A stretch of DNA of 64,000 nucleotides from an uncultured Alcaligenaceae bacterium (lineage in GTDB: Bacteria > Pseudomonadota > Gammaproteobacteria > Burkholderiales > Burkholderiaceae_B). How positions within the stretch are numbered: position 1 is the stretch's first letter; every line of letters starts with the position of its first letter. Made by a program: the position numbers and the translations under genes. Positions 1-7,365 of this stretch are shown piece after piece. The stretch spans positions 1 to 64,000 of the forward strand of contig CALKIR010000017.1 in NCBI GenBank assembly GCA_937995985.1. The letters are read 5' to 3'. The notes beneath the pieces are model-generated. The model searched no databases. It was not told where the DNA came from and saw nothing but the letters and a program-made list of their open reading frames with translations.

Positions 1-816
1 GGCGCAACAGGGCATCTTGGGCAGTGTTTGTTACACACTGTGCCTCAATCAATTGAGGTGGTGCCGGTTTATTCGCGGGATTTGGATTTACGCGAAGGAT
101 TATTAATACAAAGACAGGTACAGCAGCTGTGTGCCCGCCATTCAATTCGAGCAGTGATTAATGCTGCTGCCTTTACCCGAGTGGATGAGGCAGAGCATGC
201 TGCAGCGGAGGCTTTTGCTGTCAATGCTGAGGGGGTATATCATCTCGCCCGAGCTTGTGCCCATGCGCAGGTGCCGTTATTACATTTCTCTACTGATTAT
301 GTATTTGATGGTCAGAAGCGGGCTCCCTATACGGTAGATGATAGGCCTCGTCCTCTAAATGTGTATGGGCACAGTAAATTAGCAGGGGAGCAAATGGTGC
401 AGCGTCATTGCGCTTGGCATTGGATTATCAGGGTCAGTTGGTTATATGGGCCCTATGGGCAAAATTTTGGCCGTCAGCTTATAGATAATGCGCGCCAAGG
501 CCGGCGTATTTTTATGGTTTGGGATCAGGTGGGGAGTCCTACAGATAGTATGCAGTTGGCACGAGTGGTGTGGCGGCTTGTAGAGCGTACAGTGCCTTTT
601 GGTCGGTATCATTTTTGTACTGCTGCGCCTTGTACACGGCTACATTATGCGTGGCAGTTGTTGCATCAGGCCCATCAACAAGGAAGGCTGATGCGCCTTC
701 CTACTGTGACTCCGGTTCGTTCAGTGGATTTTCCTGCTGCTGCACCACGGCCGTTGTATTCGGCATTGCGGTGCAGTACGGAGTTATTAGCTCTGCAAGA
801 GTGCGGATCTAGTTAA
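1..816 (+). CDS. rmlD: dTDP-4-dehydrorhamnose reductase (RmlD/RfbD family), 5' end cut by window edge
   Basis: The reading frame is open from the first base of the window, and its first residues, GATGHLGQ, are the N-terminal Rossmann GxxGxxG motif. Only a few codons are therefore missing upstream. An FSTDYVFDG segment and a YGHSK (YxxxK) catalytic motif at about residues 122-126 of the visible part mark an extended SDR of the RmlD type. The family reduces dTDP-4-dehydro-L-rhamnose with NAD(P)H to make dTDP-L-rhamnose for lipopolysaccharide or other surface polysaccharides. The gene converges with galE and the two overlap by 8 bp. The TTG codon at position 28 is an internal leucine, not a start. 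A related SDR such as an SpsK-like reductase cannot be excluded without the rest of the locus. Confidence 0.85.
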   Translation, partial: GATGHLGQCLLHTVPQSIEVVPVYSRDLDLREGLLIQRQVQQLCARHSIRAVINAAAFTRVDEAEHAAAEAFAVNAEGVYHLARACAHAQVPLLHFSTDYVFDGQKRAPYTVDDRPRPLNVYGHSKLAGEQMVQRHCAWHWIIRVSWLYGPYGQNFGRQLIDNARQGRRIFMVWDQVGSPTDSMQLARVVWRLVERTVPFGRYHFCTAAPCTRLHYAWQLLHQAHQQGRLMRLPTVTPVRSVDFPAAAPRPLYSALRCSTELLALQECGSS

Positions 817-1834
817 CAGGAGGGTGCTTTTGTATATACCGCCAAGCATCCGCACACATGCGCTCCAGGTCAAGTTGGGCGCGCCAGTTTAATACCTGCG
901 CAGCATAATCGGTGTTGGCCCAGCAGCTCGCGATATCACCGGGGCGCCTTTCGGTAATGGTATAAGGGATTGGGCGCCCGGTAACCTGCTCCGTGGCTGC
1001 AATCATTTCTAATACTGAGTATCCTCGCCCGGTGCCAAGGTTGACAGTAAGCAGCTCACCAGATGCATGGGGGGTGTGGAGTAAGCGCTGTAGGGCAGCT
1101 AGATGGCCGGCTGCGAGATCCATAACATGAATATAATCGCGCACTCCTGTGCCATCTGGTGTTGGGTAGTCATTGCCAAATACATGTACTGTATCGCGCT
1201 GACCTGCGGCTACTTGCATGATATAAGGCATAAGATTGTTAGGAATGCCGCGTGGTGATTCTCCTATGTGGCCACTGGGGTGGGCGCCAACAGGATTGAA
1301 ATAGCGTAAATTACAGATGCGCCAGCGCGGATCACTGTGATAGAGGTAGCCCAGCATTTGCTCAATGACTAATTTGCTGTGTCCATAGGGATTTGTGCTG
1401 GATAAGGGGTGATCCTCGGTCAGGGGGAGTGTACGAGGCTCTCCATAGACCGTGGCAGATGATGAAAAAATGAGTGTAGTCACCCCAGACTGTTGCATGG
1501 CTTGTAATAAGGTGTTGGTGCCATGAATATTATTATCATAGTAAAGCAAGGGCTGAGCGACGGATTCGCCTACTGCTTTAAGGCCAGCAAAATGAATAAC
1601 GGCCTGTATAGAGTGGGTAGAAAATATGCTTTGCAGGAGCTGGGCATCACGAATATCACCTTGGATAAAGTCTGGGGCTTGTCCGGTAATGCGCGCTATG
1701 GCGGGAATAACCTGAGCGTCGCTATTAGACAAATTATCAAGAATCAATACGTGAAAGCCAGCTTCTTGTAGGAGCACAGCAGTATGGCTGCCGATGAACC
1801 CAGTGCCCCCAGTGACTAAAATGGTTGAGGCCAT
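809..1834 (-). CDS. galE: UDP-glucose 4-epimerase GalE
   Basis: This 341-residue extended SDR interconverts UDP-glucose and UDP-galactose in the Leloir pathway and supplies galactosyl donors for surface polysaccharide. It has the NAD-binding GGTGFIG motif at residues 9-15, an SSSATVYG segment at 124-131 and the catalytic pair Y150/K154 (YGHSK). Length matches the usual 335-345 residues. I chose the ATG at 1834 because an AAGAG ribosome binding site precedes it and the protein then begins with the standard MASTILVTGG. An in-frame start 15 codons upstream would add an unrelated tail. The 3' end overlaps the convergent rmlD-like gene by 8 bp. UDP-GlcNAc activity is also possible in this family. 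Confidence 0.93.
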   Translation of the reverse strand: MASTILVTGGTGFIGSHTAVLLQEAGFHVLILDNLSNSDAQVIPAIARITGQAPDFIQGDIRDAQLLQSIFSTHSIQAVIHFAGLKAVGESVAQPLLYYDNNIHGTNTLLQAMQQSGVTTLIFSSSATVYGEPRTLPLTEDHPLSSTNPYGHSKLVIEQMLGYLYHSDPRWRICNLRYFNPVGAHPSGHIGESPRGIPNNLMPYIMQVAAGQRDTVHVFGNDYPTPDGTGVRDYIHVMDLAAGHLAALQRLLHTPHASGELLTVNLGTGRGYSVLEMIAATEQVTGRPIPYTITERRPGDIASCWANTDYAAQVLNWRAQLDLERMCADAWRYIQKHPPVN

Positions 1835-1891
1835 AAAATTACTCTTGTTGGTCGGTTGAATGCCTGGGCAGATGCCCATAATTGTAACGGA

Positions 1892-2209
1892 TTATGGGCT
1901 TATGTAATGCCAGCCCTGTTGTTGTCGTTCGACTATCCAGACCATAGCGCTGGGTACTGCTGTGATGGAGTCTGGGCAGGATAGGGTGAGGCGTTCTAGA
2001 GTGTTTTGGCACAGGCGTAGACAGGCGTCAGTAGCGTGCCGCTGTTCTAGAGCGGCACGTACTGCATCGGCATTAACCACAATTTCCACCTCTGAGTTTG
2101 GCCACTGCTTGGCCAAGTTAACCGCGTTATTACGCGCTCGTTGTAAGGCTTCTGCAGTGGAGGCATGTAGCAGTACGCGAATGCCGTGACCCATTTCTTG
2201 TTCGTTCAT
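1892..2209 (-). CDS. small DsrE/DsrF-like protein of unknown function
   Basis: This 105-residue cytoplasmic protein has no signal peptide. The N-terminal half (GIRVLLHASTAEALQRARNN, then a beta strand ending VEIVVNADAV) follows the alpha/beta pattern of the DsrE-like fold, in which a predicted nucleotide- or sulfur-binding Rossmann-like core is built from short repeats. Two cysteines (LRLCQ and LSCPD) lie in the C-terminal half, but there is no clear CxxC. An AGGAG ribosome binding site sits 7 bases before the ATG. It lies 38 bases downstream of the dienelactone hydrolase on the same strand and may be cotranscribed with it. Family assignment is by overall resemblance only, and no substrate can be named. 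Confidence 0.6.
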   Translation of the reverse strand: MNEQEMGHGIRVLLHASTAEALQRARNNAVNLAKQWPNSEVEIVVNADAVRAALEQRHATDACLRLCQNTLERLTLSCPDSITAVPSAMVWIVERQQQGWHYISP

Positions 2210-2247
2210 TAGTCACTCCTATTTATGGGACTAGTCTCAAGTATGCC

Positions 2248-2949
2248 TTATTTGAGATATTCACGCAGAAACTCTTCGCTGCGCTGTTCCGCTAATTGGG
2301 CAGCGTCTGCGACGTAATGGGGACTGTTGGGGCGTGCAAAAGCATGATCACAGTCTTCGTAAATAGCATATTTCCAGCCCGTACGCTCGCTGACATGATT
2401 GACTATTTGGGAGCATTTGGGCTCTTCGACATATTTGTCTAAGGCCGCTATATGCAAATAGGCTGGGGCAGCAGTTTCAGGGATCTCGGGAAGTATTTGT
2501 TCTAGGTTCACTCCATAATAGCTAACGGCTGCCTTGATGGCGCCTTGAGCCCCCATTTGAATGACTAAACGACCTCCTAAGCAAAAACCAATAGCCCCAA
2601 TATTACTGTGGCCAAGCATGGTGGCTAAATGCGCGCGGGTGCTTTCCAGATCATTGAGTGTGTGGTCAAGATCCATGCCCTGCATGAGTTGTACCCCTTT
2701 TTCAAATTCTTCGGGCTTGGTGGGGTCTAAGGATAGGTTTGGCTCTTGACGGAAAAATAGATCCGGACATAGAACATTAAAACCTTTAGCAGACCAGATG
2801 CGACAAAACTCCTGCATGGCTGCGTTGATGCCAAATATTTCTTGGATTAGGACAATACCTGGAGCATTATTTGGCTGCTCTGTTTGAGCGGGAGCATATA
2901 AACCACGCATGGTTTTATTGTCTTGTGTGGTGATATCTAAGTAGTGCAT
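2248..2949 (-). CDS. dienelactone hydrolase family protein (carboxymethylenebutenolidase-like)
   Basis: This 233-residue alpha/beta hydrolase belongs to the dienelactone hydrolase family, which opens dienelactones in chlorocatechol breakdown and includes many general esterases. The Cys-Asp-His triad is complete: C123 in GFCLGG, D171 in LDKYVE and H202 in CDHAF, with the family glutamate E37 in IQEIFG. There is no signal peptide, so it is cytoplasmic. AAAGGAG precedes the ATG at good spacing. No catechol pathway genes are nearby, so a housekeeping or stress-related esterase role is as likely as aromatic degradation. It is divergent from gabD across a 163-bp gap and probably reads on into the DsrE-like gene. 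Confidence 0.9.
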   Translation of the reverse strand: MHYLDITTQDNKTMRGLYAPAQTEQPNNAPGIVLIQEIFGINAAMQEFCRIWSAKGFNVLCPDLFFRQEPNLSLDPTKPEEFEKGVQLMQGMDLDHTLNDLESTRAHLATMLGHSNIGAIGFCLGGRLVIQMGAQGAIKAAVSYYGVNLEQILPEIPETAAPAYLHIAALDKYVEEPKCSQIVNHVSERTGWKYAIYEDCDHAFARPNSPHYVADAAQLAEQRSEEFLREYLK

Positions 2950-3014
2950 AGAGGCTCCTTTAAGAATAAAAATATTGTTGCTATCAAAGCGTAGTGAAAG
3001 CAGTAAAAAATACG

Positions 3015-3043
3015 TTGTGATTGATTCAATCTGTGTTATTAAT
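3015..3043 (+). promoter_or_regulatory. candidate sigma-70 promoter for gabD
   Basis: A TTGTGA hexamer and a TATTAA hexamer are separated by 17 bases in the AT-rich gap between the divergent dienelactone hydrolase and gabD. Each matches its consensus at 4 of 6 positions. The position suits a 5' leader of about 60 bases before gabD. This rests on sequence similarity only. Confidence 0.3.
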
Positions 3044-3112
3044 AAAGACTAGTATGTTTTATTTGCCTTGGCAAAAAATCGCAGGATCAATTAATAATCA
3101 GGAGGATTATGC

Positions 3113-4567
3113 ATGGAGCAGTTACAACGCAAGGATCTTTTGCGTCAGCAGGCGTATTTGGGGGGACAATGGGTGGATGCCGATTCAGGAGAGCGTATTG
3201 AGGTCACTAATCCAGCAACGGGTGCTGTGTTGGGGACGGTGCCTAATATGGGGGCGGATGAAACGCGCCGCGCTATTGAGGCAGCACAAACGGCTTTTCA
3301 AGAGTGGCGCCATCGTGCTGCTAAAGAACGAGCTGTGATTCTGCGTCGTTGGTTTGATTTAATCATGCAACATCAAGAGGATTTGGCCATCTTGATGACT
3401 TTAGAGCAGGGCAAGCCGCTGGCTGAGTCGCGAGGTGAAATTGCTTATGGGGCGTCTTATATTGAGTGGTATGGCGAGGAAGCCAAGCGTGCATATGGAG
3501 ATGTCATTCCAGGGCCTGGACCCGATCGCCGCATTGTCGTGACCAAAGAGCCTATAGGCGTGTGTGCTGCCATTACTCCTTGGAATTTTCCTTCCTCCAT
3601 GATTACGCGCAAAGCCGGTGCTGCATTAGCCGCTGGATGCTCTATTGTGGTCAAGCCCGCGGCACAAACGCCGTATTCTGCTTTGGCTTTGGCGGTATTG
3701 GCAGAAGAGGCAGGGGTGCCTGCAGGGGTGTTTTCTGTGTTGACTGGGTCTGCCTCAGCCATTGGCGGTGAGATGACTGCTAATCCTATCGTTCGTAAGC
3801 TAAGTTTTACTGGTTCTACCGAGGTGGGGCGTTTGTTGATGGCTCAATGCGCGCCACAGATTAAAAAGGTTTCGTTAGAATTGGGCGGAAATGCTCCGTT
3901 TATCGTTTTTGATGATGCTGATTTAGATGCTGCTGTAGACGGGGCAATTGCAAGTAAATACAGAAATATGGGGCAGACTTGCGTGTGTGCGAATCGCATT
4001 TATGTGCATGATGCCGTATATGATGCATTTGCAGAAAAGCTGGCCGCAGCAGTGCAACAGCTAAAAGTAGGTAATGGCCTTGAGGAGGGGGTATTACAAG
4101 GACCGCTTATTGATGAGCAGGCAATTGAAAAGGTACAAGCGCATATTGAGGATGCAGTGAGCAAGGGGGGCAAGATTGTGACCGGTGGGAAACCGCATGC
4201 GCTGGGAGGCTTGTTCTTTGAGCCCACTATTATTACTGGGGTGACCGCACAGATGCGGGTGGCCACAGAAGAGACCTTTGGTCCCTTAGCGCCCTTATTC
4301 CGTTTTCAGACAGACGAAGAAGTGATACAGCAAGCTAATGATACTATTTATGGTTTGGCTGCTTATTTCTATAGTCGTGATATTGGGCGTATTTGGCGTG
4401 TGGCTGAAGCCTTAGAGTATGGGATGGTGGGCATTAATAGTGGAATTTTATCAAATGAGGCCGCTCCATTTGGCGGGGTCAAGCAATCTGGTATTGGGCG
4501 TGAAGGCTCTTATCATGGCTTAGATGATTATATGGTGACCAAATATATGCTTATGGGTGGTATTTAA
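3113..4567 (+). CDS. gabD: NAD(P)-dependent succinate-semialdehyde dehydrogenase (GabD type)
   Basis: This 484-residue aldehyde dehydrogenase oxidises succinate semialdehyde to succinate, feeding GABA and related C4 compounds into the TCA cycle. The fold markers are in order: PWNF with N158, the general base E256 in LELGG, and catalytic C290 in GQTCVC. The second cysteine C292 is the CxC arrangement seen in GabD enzymes. Length equals that of E. coli GabD (482). GGAGG at 3101-3105 lies 7 bases before the ATG. No gabT or gabP is adjacent, so the exact aldehyde is inferred from sequence type. A strong terminator follows, making this a single-gene unit. Confidence 0.9.
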   Translation: MEQLQRKDLLRQQAYLGGQWVDADSGERIEVTNPATGAVLGTVPNMGADETRRAIEAAQTAFQEWRHRAAKERAVILRRWFDLIMQHQEDLAILMTLEQGKPLAESRGEIAYGASYIEWYGEEAKRAYGDVIPGPGPDRRIVVTKEPIGVCAAITPWNFPSSMITRKAGAALAAGCSIVVKPAAQTPYSALALAVLAEEAGVPAGVFSVLTGSASAIGGEMTANPIVRKLSFTGSTEVGRLLMAQCAPQIKKVSLELGGNAPFIVFDDADLDAAVDGAIASKYRNMGQTCVCANRIYVHDAVYDAFAEKLAAAVQQLKVGNGLEEGVLQGPLIDEQAIEKVQAHIEDAVSKGGKIVTGGKPHALGGLFFEPTIITGVTAQMRVATEETFGPLAPLFRFQTDEEVIQQANDTIYGLAAYFYSRDIGRIWRVAEALEYGMVGINSGILSNEAAPFGGVKQSGIGREGSYHGLDDYMVTKYMLMGGI

Positions 4568-4607
4568 GCATATTAGGTTGCATGGTCTAGACCCTCCTAG
4601 TAGGTCC

Positions 4608-4635
4608 CAGGGCTCCCGATTGGGGGCCCTGTTTT
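4608..4635 (+). terminator. intrinsic terminator after gabD
   Basis: A 10-bp stem (CAGGGCTCCC pairing with GGGGGCCCTG through one G-U pair) closes a GATT tetraloop and runs straight into TTTT. It lies 40 bases after the gabD stop, between gabD and the convergent gamma-carbonic-anhydrase gene. Confidence 0.85.
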
Positions 4636-4674
4636 GATTTGGAAGGCTGTTGTTTTTAAAGCGTTGGACACGCG

Positions 4675-5196
4675 TTAGAGGGCGATGAGGTGTTGCTTAA
4701 AGTCTTGGGCGCGTTGGCAATACGTTTCGGCATTACGACGCAGAGCCGCAACCTCCTCGTCGGTGAGTGTGCGTACCACTTTTGCGGGGCTACCAAGGAT
4801 GAGTGAGCGCGGAGGGAAGACCTTGCCTTCAGTAACGAGCGCGCCCGCACCGACGAGGCTCTCTTTGCCAATTACTGCACCGTTTAGGATCACTGCCTGA
4901 ATGCCGATGAGGGCACCATCCTCGATAGTGCAACCATGCAACATGGCCTGATGACCAATGGTGACCCGTTCCCCTATGGTGCAGGGGTAGCCGGGGTCAG
5001 TATGCAGTACCGCACCATCTTGGATATTGCTGTCTGCGCCTAGAGTGATGGGCTCATTGTCTCCTCGAAGGACTGCACCAGGCCAGACACTGCTATTGGG
5101 TCCAAGCGTGATACGACCAATGATGACTGCCTCCTGTGCCACATAAGCACGGTCATCAATGTGAGGTATAAAGTCCTTAAATTGGTAAATTGTCAT
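4675..5196 (-). CDS. gamma-carbonic-anhydrase family hexapeptide-repeat protein (YrdA-like)
   Basis: This 173-residue protein folds as a left-handed beta helix: short I-G-x-x-(S/T/A)-x-(V/I) hexapeptide turns run from about residue 18 to 135, followed by a C-terminal helix. The three metal-binding histidines of the gamma-carbonic-anhydrase family are present at H65, H82 and H87 (LHTDPG and GHQAMLHGC). Family members are homotrimeric zinc or iron proteins. Many bacterial YrdA/PaaY-type members hydrate CO2 weakly or act as thioesterases, so catalytic activity should not be assumed. It is convergent with gabD and has no partner on its strand. Confidence 0.88.
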   Translation of the reverse strand: MTIYQFKDFIPHIDDRAYVAQEAVIIGRITLGPNSSVWPGAVLRGDNEPITLGADSNIQDGAVLHTDPGYPCTIGERVTIGHQAMLHGCTIEDGALIGIQAVILNGAVIGKESLVGAGALVTEGKVFPPRSLILGSPAKVVRTLTDEEVAALRRNAETYCQRAQDFKQHLIAL

Positions 5197-5358
5197 GGTG
5201 ATGCTCTCTAGGTAGTAGTGGTGTGAGCGGCGCCGCTCAGTGAATGGAATATATTCTGATAATAAACCGCATGATTAAAAAATAAAACCCAAGCGGTATG
5301 GGAGGGAACTGCGGACGCTTAGGGGGTTTTTCTGTAAAATGAGTGCAGCTTATTGTTA

Positions 5359-6750
5359 ATGGTGGTTGCAGTGCTGTCTACAGATAATCGTTCTCCTTTA
5401 GATTTTTCCCCTTCTCCGCCCCTGGCTGAAATCATGCAGGTGACCGCTGAGCATATTCGTGAGGTATTGGCGGGCACGTCTTTGACGCAATGTTTGGCAA
5501 CCACTCCTGATTCCTTGCATGGGGCGGTGCTCGCGCATGATAGTTATGTATTGCGTCAATTAGGCTGGGCGCAGGCGGTGTGTCAGCAATTGGTGCCCAA
5601 GAGACCCAAACCGTTGTTGTATGCCCATCTTTTGCATAGCTTGGCGCTATTAGAGGCTGCGTATCGCTGGGGGGCTGATCAGGCCCAAGGCCGCGCAGTG
5701 TGTGCTCAGGAACGACCTGCTGAGGTGCCTTTATATGCCCCGCATACTATTGTGGATCAGGCGGTGCGGGCGGCCAGTCGTTTGCGATTGGGTTTTCATA
5801 AACGGTTGATTAACGGTGTTTTGAGGCGTTATCAACGCGAGCGTAAAGCGTTGCTCACACAGGTTGCCACGCAGGCCAGTGCAGTATGGAATTTTCCGCT
5901 GTGGTGGGTAGAGAGCATACAGCAGGCTTACCCGCAGCAGTGGCGCTCTATTCTATTGCATTCCAATACACCGGCACCTTTAACGTTGCGCATCAATCAA
6001 AGACAGTGCTCGGTGGTTGATTATTTGGCGCATTTAAAAAAAGCAGGCATTGCAGCGTACTCCCCTGGACAAGAAACCGTTGTGTTGCATCAAAATGCGC
6101 GGGTTACTGCTTTGCCAGGCTATGCACAGGGATGGTTTTCTGTGCAAGATGGGCATGCGCAGTTAGCGGCTCATTTATTGCCTGTTCAAGATGGGGATTA
6201 TGTATTAGATGCCTGTGCTGCTCCGGGGGGCAAGGCAGCGCATTTATTAGAGCGGCATGATATTGAGTTAGTCGCTATCGATGCTGATGAACAGCGGTTA
6301 CAGCGTGTGCATGATAATTTGCAGCGTTTGCAGCTGCAGCGTGAGGGGGTTCAAGTGTTGGTGGGGGATGCCGCGCAACCGCAGCAGTGGTGGTCTGGGC
6401 GTTTATTTGATGCCATTTTAGCTGATGTGCCTTGTACTGCTTCAGGAGTGGTACGGCGTCATCCTGATATTCGTTGGTTGCGGCGCCAGAGTGATATTCA
6501 AGCCACTGCTCAATTGCAGCATCAAATATGCACGGCTTTGTGGCCGTTGTTGAAACCAGGGGGATATTTTTTATATGTAACGTGTTCTATTTTTCCTGCA
6601 GAAGGAGAGCAGCAGATCCAGACCTTTATGCAGCAGCACGCTGATGCCCGTCGTCTTTCGGCACCAGGGCAGTTACTGCCCACGCCAGAGTCTGTGGGAC
6701 AGAGGGGGGGAGATGGGTTTTTCTACGCATTGCTAAAAAAGGAGGGCTAA
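5359..6750 (+). CDS. rsmB: 16S rRNA (cytosine(967)-C5)-methyltransferase RsmB
   Basis: RsmB methylates C967 of 16S rRNA using S-adenosylmethionine. The N-terminal half is a NusB-like RNA-binding domain and the C-terminal half a Rossmann methyltransferase with the SAM motif DACAAPGGK near residue 285. The two conserved cysteines of m5C RNA methyltransferases are present, in DVPCTAS (C359) and YVTCSIF (C409). The start is uncertain: ATG at 5359 has no good Shine-Dalgarno, TTG at 5353 and ATG at 5434 are alternatives, and the first 25 residues look unconserved. It opens a tight operon with the DUF4390 gene, ntrY and ntrX; its stop abuts the next start with no gap. Confidence 0.92.
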   Translation: MVVAVLSTDNRSPLDFSPSPPLAEIMQVTAEHIREVLAGTSLTQCLATTPDSLHGAVLAHDSYVLRQLGWAQAVCQQLVPKRPKPLLYAHLLHSLALLEAAYRWGADQAQGRAVCAQERPAEVPLYAPHTIVDQAVRAASRLRLGFHKRLINGVLRRYQRERKALLTQVATQASAVWNFPLWWVESIQQAYPQQWRSILLHSNTPAPLTLRINQRQCSVVDYLAHLKKAGIAAYSPGQETVVLHQNARVTALPGYAQGWFSVQDGHAQLAAHLLPVQDGDYVLDACAAPGGKAAHLLERHDIELVAIDADEQRLQRVHDNLQRLQLQREGVQVLVGDAAQPQQWWSGRLFDAILADVPCTASGVVRRHPDIRWLRRQSDIQATAQLQHQICTALWPLLKPGGYFLYVTCSIFPAEGEQQIQTFMQQHADARRLSAPGQLLPTPESVGQRGGDGFFYALLKKEG

Positions 6751-7365
6751 GTGCTCAGGTTGTGGAGCTTATGTCGAGTTTGGAGAGTACTGGCTGCCTG
6801 CATATTGGTGGGGATGATGACGGTGGTGGGCGCTCAAGATACAGTTGAGCAGGCGGTGATTTATGCCGTGACTGATGCCCAGCATTCTGCTGCTGTAGAA
6901 GAGCCTGGGTTATATCTTGATGCAGCGGTAGAGTTTTCTTTAAGTCCTGAGTTACAAGAGGTCGCAGCTAAAGGGGTGCCGTTATACTTCACCGCTGATG
7001 TTGAAGTTTATGAGCAACGCTGGTGGTGGTTTGATAAAACTGTGCTCAAGGCAGAGCGTACTTGGAAGTTGGTCTATAGTCCTTTAACGCAGCAGTGGCG
7101 TATCGGGACGGGGGATTTGTTACGCCCTGAGGAAACTTTAGAGGATGCATTATTAAGCCTGAGGCGTATTCGCCGTTGGCGTATTGGTGAGGTGGCATTG
7201 CTGCGTGTTGATAAACCGTATTTAGCACGATTTCGTTTGCGTCTTGATTCCTCTTTATTGTCTCGCCCTTTTCAGGTGGATTTATTAAACCGCACGAGCT
7301 GGTCTCTAGAAACTCCATGGTACGATTTTCAGTTTTCAATTTCCGCCGCAAAGCCCCACGATTAA
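6751..7365 (+). CDS. DUF4390 family secreted protein
   Basis: This 204-residue protein begins with a GTG directly after the rsmB stop. Residues 1-28 form a signal peptide (RVWRVLAACILVGMMTVVGA) ending near AQD, so the mature domain should be periplasmic. The rest matches the DUF4390 pattern: a beta-rich domain with VPLYFTADVEV, a WWWFDKT segment and a C-terminal TPWYDFQF. No function is established for the family. In betaproteobacteria it commonly sits between rsmB and an ntrY-like kinase, as here, where its last 49 bases overlap the start of ntrY. That suggests translational coupling and a possible role in the signal sensed by the kinase, which is inference. Confidence 0.8.
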   Translation: MLRLWSLCRVWRVLAACILVGMMTVVGAQDTVEQAVIYAVTDAQHSAAVEEPGLYLDAAVEFSLSPELQEVAAKGVPLYFTADVEVYEQRWWWFDKTVLKAERTWKLVYSPLTQQWRIGTGDLLRPEETLEDALLSLRRIRRWRIGEVALLRVDKPYLARFRLRLDSSLLSRPFQVDLLNRTSWSLETPWYDFQFSISAAKPHD